The notes beneath the pieces are model-generated. The model searched no databases and was not told the origin of the DNA. It was given only the letters and a program-made list of their open reading frames with translations. A stretch of 64,000 nt of DNA from contig OZ022502.1 in the NCBI GenBank assembly GCA_963989385.1, positions 1,379,501 through 1,443,500 of the forward strand, written 5' to 3'. The translations under genes were made by a program, and so were the position numbers. This document shows positions 56,482-64,000 of the stretch, piece after piece. Source of the DNA: Ctena decussata (Eukaryota > Mollusca > Bivalvia > Lucinida > Lucinidae). Every line of letters begins with the position of its first letter. Position 1 is the stretch's first letter.

Positions 56482-56684
56482 CAGAGCCCTAGATAAGAGG
56501 GGTATTTGATGATAATTCAGGGATAATTTTCTTTATTTCTCATTGAAACCATATGTTGTGACCCCTCATCTGAACCGTCTCATCGAGACGGTTCAGATGA
56601 GGGGTCACAACATATGTTTTTACCCAGAATATACAAAAATTATCCCTAATTATAACCAAATACTCCCTCTTATCTAGGGCTCTG
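56482..56684. mobile_element. 203-bp palindromic MITE, GTCTAC duplication
   Basis: Ends CAGAGCCCTAGATAAGAGGG / CCCTCTTATCTAGGGCTCTG; same central hairpin as 54933. 6-bp direct repeats GTCTAC at 56476..56481 and 56685..56690. Confidence 0.93.
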
Positions 56685-56803
56685 GTCTACTCTAAAAAGA
56701 AAAAAGAGCCTGTTTCTTACTGGAAAGGGAAGCAGAAAGGAAAACAGCTGAATTGCTTCCCCAAACAGTGTACCCATTCACAATAAACATTTTTATGTTG
56801 CAG

Positions 56804-56928
56804 ATTTGATAAGTACTCAGTCGTCGCTGCCTGAACCTAATAGTTTGACGGACAGTGACATCATCAGACCTAGGCAGACAGCTCCCTCTGTGAAAGATGT
56901 GCTATTGAATCTTCCCATAAATCCTCAG
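56804..56928 (+). CDS. WDCP: WDCP-like exon g (polar linker)
   Basis: Acceptor TTATGTTGCAG, donor CCTCAG|GTGAGT. The first two bases complete an Asp codon from exon f; 41 codons follow and it ends in phase 0. It encodes LISTQSSLPEPNSLTDSDII, then RPRQTAPSVKDVLLNLPINPQ. This is a Ser/Pro/Asp-rich linker, where vertebrates have a Ser-rich region. It is poorly conserved, so the call rests on splice sites and frame. Confidence 0.8.
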
Positions 56929-57420
56929 GTGAGTCATGGCTACCAAAAGGTCAAGGTCAGATATGTGTAATGAAATTATAGTTCCTTATATGTAAATACT
57001 ACCTTAATAATTTTGTAATATAACTTTGCTTACAGTTCTTTCCCATCTTTTATTGAGACACAAGGTCAAGGACTAAATTTCCTTGATTGCCCATGACAGC
57101 ATTTGTACTAGATGGTCAAAGAAATTTTATCATGGTAACCAAATTTAAGCTGTAGCCTGCAGATTTTTCTGATTTTCAGTTTTTGAATTTTGACCATTTC
57201 ATTCACAGTGTGAGGGATGCTTTATAAGAGGAAAGAAAAAAATCTAAATATTGTAGAAACTGTCTAGGAGCAATCTGATCAGTTTTTGCTCTGTTTGCAT
57301 GTACCTCACTTGTCACCTTCAGGAGAATATTGTTAAAAATATCTGTTCCCATGACACTGGTGACCTCAAATAGTATTAAGGTCAAAGACATTTTCAAGTT
57401 TGATACTTTGTCTATTACAG

Positions 57421-57540
57421 ACTGATCTTGAAGACAGTTCTTATTTGATACTTGTTTGTGTCCATGACAACAGTGATCCAGAGAAAGTCAGTGGATGCAA
57501 GGTTAAGGGTATTTTGACTCCAGATATTCTGTTATATGAG
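57421..57540 (+). CDS. WDCP: WDCP-like exon h
   Basis: Acceptor TGTCTATTACAG, donor TATGAG|GTAAAG. Exactly 40 codons, phase 0 to 0. It encodes TDLEDSSYLILVCVHDNSDP and ends KGILTPDILLYE. Vertebrate WDCP has DSSHLVLVTF and PGILVPDLIAF here, a clear positional match. An in-frame ATG near 57400 is upstream of the acceptor and is not used. Confidence 0.88.
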
Positions 57541-57774
57541 GTAAAGTTAAATTTGTACTTCTGGCATGAGTTTGTAATGACTTCATACCTGATTTTGTTG
57601 AGTTACTGGCTGTGTAAATCATTTGTTTAGTAGTTTGTATCTACAACTATATGAGCAGAGCCTATACAACGAACTAGAGGCTGGAAATTTTAAGCTTCTA
57701 GAATTCAAGTAAAAGTAGCCAAGTGGTCATTCAGAATTGGTACAACCTACTTTCAACCTGAAATTGCCTTGCTG

Positions 57775-57989
57775 TTGAGCTCTCAATATCTCTAACACTG
57801 ATATCTGAAGGTACCTTCTCATATCAAAGAATATAATTTAGACACATTGCCAATTTTTCCTTACATTTCAACACTTGTTATCTCAAACTACTGGTATCTC
57901 AAAGTAAATTTTCTGAACCAGAAAATTTACTTTGAGATATCAGTAGTTTGGAATAAACTTGGACTTTGAGATATCAATAGTTGACAGTA
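57775..57989. mobile_element. pogo-type MITE, GATATC-rich family, copy 2
   Basis: Contains TTTTCTGAACCAGAAAATTT, TACTTTGAGATATCAGTAGT and an end ATCAATAGTTGACAGTATG. In reverse orientation relative to 62697. Confidence 0.75.
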
Positions 57990-58394
57990 TGATGTCAGAT
58001 TTTATAACACCCTCTCCAAAAAAGGTTTACAGTTCTTTCAACACTACTGCAGTGATTTTGGACTGATAAGGTAATGTTAGAGGTGGTAATTAAGATAAAA
58101 TAATTCCTCGGTTTAAAAGAACCTGACATCAGGACTCGTATGAACATATATGACCAATAAAGACTCAGGTTATCTGTCTGCAAACTTGATATATTGAAAT
58201 ACTGTGACAGCTCTGGCTATTCGAAGACTTCCAGCCAAATACTGTAAAACACTTATATCTGTGGCATCCAAATTTCGTGGTTTAATGAAAATGGCATAGT
58301 GGCACATATTTATTTTGGTAGACATGATATACCATGGCTCCAGATTATTAAAAAATGATGTAAATTGGTAACAGTTTTCCTTACTTTTCTACTT

Positions 58395-58450
58395 TACTAC
58401 ACATTCGAACAGCCTCATCAAGGCGATTCTAATGGGATGCCACAGTGTAA
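58395..58450. repeat. half copy of the palindrome core
   Basis: GAACAGCCTCATCAAGGCGA then TTCTAATGGGATGCCACA, resembling the hairpin at 19157..19234. Confidence 0.55.
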
Positions 58451-58459
58451 AGTGTATTG

Positions 58460-59632
58460 GAAAGGTTCAGAAAAAAACTTAAATACTCATCAAATACTCC
58501 TTTTTGTTTCAACCTCCATTATGTTGTGTGTATATGTATGAAAAATGAATGTAATATTGGCAGACATATACTGAGAGGCAAAAGAAAGTATACAGGTAAC
58601 GCAGTCTTCATTTTCCTTCAGATGCCTGCATATCTGCAAAATACCTGGGCACAATTGATAAATATGATTATTTTCGCATAATTTGTGAAAATGTTCACTA
58701 CAATCGGTCAAAGGATAAGGAAATGACATCGTTTTAAACGGACAAGGGGTCTCAGTCAACACTGTCGCTGGAGTAGCTCCCCTTTAAACATTCACTTCGG
58801 ACACCAGAGATTAATTCATGCATTTTTATGCATTACACTGAAAAAGGGACGAAATGTTTGTAAGGACATGTCACACGCTCAAATGAAAAACGGTGTTAAG
58901 AACCAAATTTTCGTACCAAGAAATGATGTTTTGGCGTCTTCTGGTAAATATGCATTGAATTTGCATTGCGTTCTTATGAGTAGTTCATTTGAAATTTCTT
59001 TCAAAGAAACAATTCTATGAGGTTCCATTTAAGTGTGCACTAAGGCAAGAAGCCATACAACAATTCTCTGAAAATTTCAAGTGAAAATTTCTAACACCAG
59101 GGAAGGTAGAGAAAAATTTAATTCCCTATAATTTTCATTCAAAGGGAGATAATTTGAGACATGTAGGATTTTTAACTACGGTTGAAGCCGTTTGGTGGGA
59201 GTTTCAGATTAAATGATGGTGTGCTTTTAATCACAGACATTAGCGCTATACATTCGTGAAGTGCAGCATGCCATTTGCTATGTGCACAGCGAGTTTTGAT
59301 TGGAACTGCTGAAATTGACTTAAGGCCCTTAACTCCATTATTAATGACTGCAAAACAAATTGTATTTGTGAATTGCAGAGCTAAACGTTAGCCAAAATGA
59401 GGTTATTAATATTACCACGCAGCCATTTACACGAGACCCAGTATTCAAAATCAAAAACTGTATACTTTTAATTGCCTCTGAGTATATATTTTATTGCTCT
59501 TTGCCCTAACTGCCAATATCACCAAAATTCAGTAACTGCCAAAAATAAGTGTCTTTCAATAGCTCTAATTATTTATTTCTTGGCCAGTATTTTGTTCTTG
59601 TGTTTATAGTTTTTGCTTCTCCCTTGTTTCAG
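58460..59632. other. WDCP-like intron, nothing recognised
   Basis: AT-rich. The overlapping ORFs on both strands (58457..58762) show no splice or family support. Confidence 0.4.
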
Positions 59633-59728
59633 ACCACTAGCCAAGTGATCATAGTAGGCAGTAACACACAGACTTTGTTACAGATCTTTGACTTGGAAGA
59701 AAACAAACTGATTAAATCTGGAGAAATT
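59633..59728 (+). CDS. WDCP: WDCP-like exon i
   Basis: Acceptor CTTGTTTCAG, donor AAATT|GTGAGT. 32 codons, phase 0 to 0: TTSQVIIVGSNTQTLLQIFD then LEENKLIKSGEI. The VIIVGSNT..LLQIF strand parallels vertebrate VVAVASNTCNIILIYS. The intron upstream (about 2.1 kb) shows no recognised exon. Confidence 0.87.
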
Positions 59729-60022
59729 GTGAGTAAAAGAAATGCCAGGTCAAATTAAAAATAAAGGCTATATCTTTACAAGATCTAAGATGATATCTCC
59801 CTCTTACAAAGCTGAAGCCAATTTGAAATAGAATAGAATAGAAGTTGATATCTGTTTTAACAAATCTTCAGGGTTTGCCTAAAGCAGAATTTTGCTGTTA
59901 CTTTACCACTGTTGTGTTGATAGAGCTAACAATATTCTAGAGTAGTTAAAAACTTGTGTCATAAAATATTTGGAAATTTTACAAAATTACTTTCTTAGTT
60001 GTTACAAATATACTGTATGGTG

Positions 60023-60225
60023 CAGAGCTCCAGATAAGAGGGGGTATTGAGGATAATTCAAAGATAATTTTTCTTATTTCTCAACGAAAACATATGTTGT
60101 GACCCCTCATTAGAACCGTCTCGACGAGACAGTTCTAATAATGGGTCACAAAATATGTTTTTGTGGAGAAATATGGCTTATTATCCCAAAATTATCTCTG
60201 TTACCCCTTCTTATCTGGAGCACTG
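60023..60225. mobile_element. 203-bp palindromic MITE, TGGTG duplication
   Basis: Ends CAGAGCTCCAGATAAGAGGG / CCTTCTTATCTGGAGCACTG; older than the copies at 54933 and 56482. Direct repeats TGGTG at 60018..60022 and 60226..60230. Confidence 0.88.
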
Positions 60226-60321
60226 TGGTGTATGGATACTAATCACGATTATCATTTTCCTGCCCCTCCCGATGAGGGTCAAGTCCTAGGAAAGAATTTG
60301 TGTTCTGCTAGGAATCACCGG

Positions 60322-60548
60322 CAGGGGCGTAGCTAGGGGCAATTTCATGATACGCACAACCATGTTTTATGATCTACTTCTTGAAAGGAAAGCTAGTATT
60401 TCAGCCACTTTGGTAATTGGTATTGAAATCTTGTCTAATTTATAAAATTTCAGCATGCAAATATGCAGGTGCGTTTTGAAATTTTGTCAATTTTGACAAA
60501 ATTTCAATACGCACTTGCGTATTTGCCGTATACGTAGCTACGCCCTTG
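60322..60548. mobile_element. 227-bp hAT-style MITE, CAGGGGCGTAGCTA ends
   Basis: Ends CAGGGGCGTAGCTAGGGGCA / TACGTAGCTACGCCCTTG; ACCGG repeated on both sides (60317..60321, 60549..60553). Inner hairpin TTTTGTCAATTTTGACAAAA. Confidence 0.8.
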
Positions 60549-60884
60549 ACCGGGAGCAAATTCTAGAAGCAGATTCTTTCCTTCAATAAATCGACTCCAA
60601 TTTGGAATTTTGTGCTATCTAGGGAAGCAAATAGCATGTCAGAAAATCTGTTTTGCTTTGAAATTATGGTGGAGAAAAATATGGTGGGAAGAAATAACAA
60701 AAAAAAAGAAAGAGGTGCACCCATACATTTTATAGTTAGAAGCTATATTATGTTTCTGAAAATATTAGGGACTCTCACATCTTCAGATCTGAACATCTAT
60801 TTACCATCTCAATAGATACATATTTAATAGTATGCAAACTGTTCTGACCCTAATCAGCCTGTTACTTTAAAGGTGACTTGGTAT

Positions 60885-61100
60885 ACTTCCAGAGGAAGCA
60901 ACTCTGCCATTTTAATTGTTCTGCCCTTTCCAGTGGGGGTCAACTCTTTAAGGAACGAATTTGCTCCAAAGGAGAAAATTCTTTCTTTTAAGATTAGACC
61001 CCATTTTAAAAGGGCTGTGTTATCCAGTAAGGAAACATGAAGTCACAAAAGTTGCTTTCCTTTGTGAAAATGGCAGAAAAACATGGAGGTGTGCCCAAAC
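60885..61100. repeat. dispersed repeat with CACAAAAGTTGCTTTCCTTTG
   Basis: Phrases AGCAACTCTGCCATTTTAAT and AGTAAGGAAACATGAAGTCA, with AATGGCAGAAAAACATGGAG, recur diverged near 5330, 49400, 52280 and 54825. Boundaries unclear. Confidence 0.5.
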
Positions 61101-61251
61101 ATGGTAAGAAGCCTTAATGGATCTACATGTTTGCTCAACCATGCTGTCTATATATTTAGGTAAAAATGGTACATTTGTTGTAAATTGAGAATATGGTGAG
61201 CATAGCCTGAGCATATTCCTTTTGTCTTATTTTCATGTGGTCCATTTCCAG

Positions 61252-61429
61252 TGCCTTGAGAAAGATGAAAGACCAAAGGGCATCAGTTGTTTGCCAAGGT
61301 CAGTAGGTCAAGGTCATTCAGACATTCTAATTCTGGTTGGCAAGAAAGAGCCCAGTGATTCAGCTTTCCTGTCGTCAAGCAACACCACAGCTATGAAGTC
61401 AGTTCTTAAGATGTTTAGTATTAAAAGAG
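61252..61429 (+). CDS. WDCP: WDCP-like exon j (PKGI..ILVGKK block)
   Basis: Acceptor TCCATTTCCAG, donor AAAAGAG|GTAAAT. It encodes CLEKDERPKGISCLPRSVGQ, a DILILVGKKEPSDSAFLSSS segment and a basic end. This is the most diagnostic part of the window: vertebrate WDCP has NTERPKGICFL..LLILVGKQKLTDTTFLPSS at the matching place. Phase 0 in, phase 1 out. Confidence 0.93.
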
Positions 61430-62690
61430 GTAAATCTTTCTTATTTTGAATGTTAGAAATTATTGTTGATGCTGTATAAAAATACTGTATTCAGTTGCAG
61501 TTCTGACTAATAGAAATAAAAAAAAAAAAATAGTCTTATTCCATTATATACTATGCAAAATATATTTAGCAAATTTTTATACTTTTGCAATTTTTCTCAT
61601 TACTGAAGTGCAACATTGAGTGAAATTAAATTGAATTGAAAGGAACCGTATTTGGGGCTTAAGATACCATGGGATTACAGAAGCCATCTTTAAAAATGAT
61701 ATTGGGGAAAAGCGATAAGCGCGGAAGGGGTCATTAGCCAAAATTCGCACCCATTGAAAAGCAACATAGAAATGGTAAGCATGTGATTTTTTGTACGGTA
61801 TTTCTCAACATTTTCATGCTCAGTTTTCTTGTCAAAGCTATTGATTGTGTAAAAGATATGGTTAAGCTTAACAACTGACAAATCTTAGCATGCGTCATTG
61901 ATGTAAAACGTGTTAATTCGGTCCAATGTGCAATGATTCACGGGTGCTTCAGTTCAAACAGAAAAACAATAGGCTACAATTAAAGGTCACATCATGATTA
62001 ATTGAACTGTGAAGTTTCTGCATTGAAGTATAACGTAACTGTGAGAAAATGATGACGTTAGTCTGAGATTTTGACTTATGCTCAGTAACCGGGAAGAATT
62101 TTCTTTCTTAATTGTTTACATTATCATATTGGTAGCTACCAAACAATCATACACTCAAAAGGGATTCAAGAAATACCAAATAGAAGCAAGTTTTTAAGAC
62201 GATAACGTAAAAACAAGGGAAAACGTCAAATTTTCGAACTTTGTAAACCTCATACTCGTTGCATATTCAAATGTTTTAGAGCGTTTTCCTTTATTTTAAC
62301 AGCAAACCAGCCGCCTCATTATGGTTGTGGGTTTTGTGCATTATCATAAATGTCGTCCATATACAATGGTCATAAAAACTGACGTCACGATAGTTCAACC
62401 GCTACAATTGAGCAATCTTGATTTTCTTGCCTGCCAGTCCATCTCGAATGATCGGCCTTTAAATCTTTATGCAGTAAAGAGACAATAAAATCCTAATATG
62501 GTGGATCTGACACATACGGAAAAATTGCTATATTTATTGTGCATAGTATATAAATAAATGCAAGTATTGGTGCTGGATAATCTTATAGCAGGTAGTTGAG
62601 CAAGGCATGATATAGGGGCTCAGTTTTCACCCTTCTGCCAGTCTTCTACACTTATCTCAGCATTAGTTTTTTCTGAGCGGAAAGGATGCA
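61430..62690. other. WDCP-like intron, nothing recognised
   Basis: No repeat family or exon was identified before the MITE at 62697. Confidence 0.4.
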
Positions 62691-62696
62691 TATATA

Positions 62697-62900
62697 CAGT
62701 CAACTCTCGATATCTCGAAGTCAAACTTCAGCCCAATCTTCTGATATCTCAAAGTAAATTTTCTGGAACCAGAAAATTTACTTGAGATATCAGTAGTTTG
62801 TTATAACAGGAGTTGAAATGTAAATAGAAATAGGAAATGCATTCTTTGATATAAGAAGATACTTTGAGATATCAGAGTTTGAGATATCGGGAGTTGACTG
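62697..62900. mobile_element. pogo-type MITE ending 23 bases before exon k
   Basis: Ends CAGTCAACTCTCGATATCTC / GAGATATCGGGAGTTGACTG are flanked by TA (62695..62696, 62901..62902), typical of Tc1/mariner-pogo elements. Central hairpin AAATTTTCTGGAACCAGAAA. It is the best preserved of three copies. Confidence 0.88.
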
Positions 62901-62923
62901 TATGTCATTTTGTTGCTTTCTAG

Positions 62924-64000
62924 GTAAAGGTGGAGAACCAAAAAGGCCCTTAACTCATACAAACAGTGAACCGCTTCCTCTTAACATTGTGAGCAATGGA
63001 AATTACGGGAAACATAATGGAGCCCTCAGTGTGTTCAAGAATGGTAGTCATGGTGATATTGACACTGATAGGAGTGGCCATGGTGACACAGGTCAAGGTC
63101 AGAATGGGAACAAAGTTCAAGGCTATATAAGTGATGATTTTGCTAATTTGAGAAGTACTGAGACAAAGAGTTGTGTTAATTTAAGTGCAGCTACAAGTAA
63201 TGGGAACAAGGGTCAAACAGACATGGTCAGAAATGAACAAGAAATTACTAAATGTAGAAGTGTTGAAAATGTTAATAATAACAGTGAGAGGCAGAGCTCT
63301 GCTGGGCCTGTCCCGCCTAAAAGACCCATCAGAAAGAAAAGATCAGCAAGAGGGAGAAATGACTTGCATGAGAAAGTGATCACCCAAAGTAAAGAAAGCC
63401 TGGGCAAAATGCCAATGGAATATTCATCTAGTTCACCTGATGTATCACCAAGGCTTAATAGTGGTCATACTGTTTCAACAGAGAAACAACAAACTGATAA
63501 GATAGAAAAAAATCAGTACATGTCAAAAGAGTCTGGGAATTTAACTAGCTCAAATGTGGATAAAGCTGTTATTGACAAAGAGGGTGGGGATAAGGCTTCT
63601 GTGAAAAAGGAAAATGTTGATGACAAAGTTCTTAACAAGGAGAATGATGATAAAGCTCTTGTGAGCAAGGAAAATGTGGGTAATGCTAGTACAAATTTTG
63701 GAAGTATGGGTACTGGTCTTGTAAACAAAGAGGAACAAAGTGAAGTTTTAAATTCCAGTAATTCATCTGGAGTTTCTAGTGTTTCAAAACTTTCCGTGGA
63801 CAGTAAATTGGATTCTTCATGTGAAGAATCCCCAAGGGACATTCCTCTAATAATTGGAAGAAATGTCACATCAAACAAAAGTAAAATAATTGAAATAGGG
63901 AGTGAAGAAAATAAAAAGGAGTTAGAAATTGAAAGAGTGAATTTTGATTCTCAGAAAAGAAATTTTGAGAGACCTAACCTCAGTAGTTCATGTTTTGAGG
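62924..64000 (+). CDS. WDCP: WDCP-like exon k (large polar exon, runs off the window)
   Basis: Acceptor GTTGCTTTCTAG; the frame stays open for 359 codons to the window edge with no stop or donor needed. The product is hydrophilic and rich in Ser, Asn, Lys, Glu and Asp. Around 63307..63342 it has PVPPKRPIRKKR, a Pro-then-basic cluster at the place where human WDCP has a PPRLPQRK motif, a possible SH3-binding site. From 63556 to 63675 there are four degenerate 10-residue repeats (VDKAVIDKEG, GDKASVKKEN, VDDKVLNKEN, DDKALVSKEN). The coiled coil of vertebrate WDCP is expected beyond the edge. The antisense frames here are also partly open but have no support. Confidence 0.88.

Larger units (their letters stand above)
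40961..64000 (+). other. WDCP: WDCP-like gene (span of 11 exons, incomplete at both ends)
   Basis: Eleven stop-free segments bordered by AG/GT join in one frame: intron phases 2,1,2,0,2,1,0,0,0,1 all agree. They give about 749 codons. The joined product follows vertebrate WDCP (C2orf44) along its length. It has an N-terminal AVH..G..W.DG block, WD/beta-propeller-like strands, an ELPLE/ELPLDK block, a GILTPDILLYE segment, a DERPKGISCL..ILILVGKKEPSDSAFLSSS segment, and a long polar tail with a Pro/basic cluster. In vertebrates WDCP is a soluble scaffold-like protein reported to bind the Src-family kinase HCK and known as an ALK fusion partner; a role in mollusc is inferred only by orthology. 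The initiator exon (about 20 residues expected) and the C-terminal coiled coil are missing from the recognised exons. Already longer than the ~720-residue human protein because the last exon is expanded. Confidence 0.88.

Noticed and set aside
63513..63878. 121-codon - strand ORF
   Set aside because: Antisense to the open WDCP exon, with Ser/Leu/Phe-rich sequence mirroring the Lys/Glu/Asn-rich sense strand.

Overview
The window is animal nuclear DNA, most probably from a bivalve mollusc. It is AT-rich and intron-dominated, with no bacterial-style gene packing. It is crowded with short palindromic DNA transposons, tRNA-derived SINEs and decayed retroelements of kinds familiar from bivalve genomes. 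The species cannot be fixed from the sequence alone.

The clearest gene lies on the + strand from about 40.96 kb to the right edge. Eleven exons with GT/AG borders and a continuous reading frame encode about 749 residues of a WDCP (WD repeat and coiled-coil-containing protein) orthologue. The first coding exon, with the start codon, was not found, and the last exon runs off the window. The introns are filled with MITEs, SINEs and tandem repeats. In two places a MITE ends only 23-26 bases before a coding exon.

The left 7 kb holds less certain genes. An Arg/Glu-rich 203-codon exon lies on the - strand (5602..6210), with an ideal donor site. A second charged ORF lies on the same strand (326..730). 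A stop-free putative exon with one hydrophobic segment lies on the + strand (4734..4991). None could be assigned to a family.

From 7 to 40 kb the sequence is a layered transposon graveyard. It contains Penelope-like element fragments (7.2, 19.6 and 30.7 kb), non-LTR reverse transcriptase pieces (20.0, 20.6, 25.0 and 26.1-30.6 kb) and a Ty3/gypsy pol fragment (31.9-33.6 kb). Four insertions can be resolved because removing them rejoins a recognisable reading frame. A 1.64-kb element with TAAC duplications and a 1.94-kb Harbinger-like element with CAG duplications both sit in the same non-LTR element. A 965-bp mariner sits in the gypsy RT. A 233-bp fragment sits in a Penelope-like element. A 3.94-kb foldback element with ~600-bp inverted arms and ATAAT target duplications occupies 13.16-17.09 kb.

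No rRNA gene, functional tRNA gene, CRISPR array or virus was recognised. Exon calls rest on splice signals, frame continuity and similarity to remembered family features. No alignment was run.
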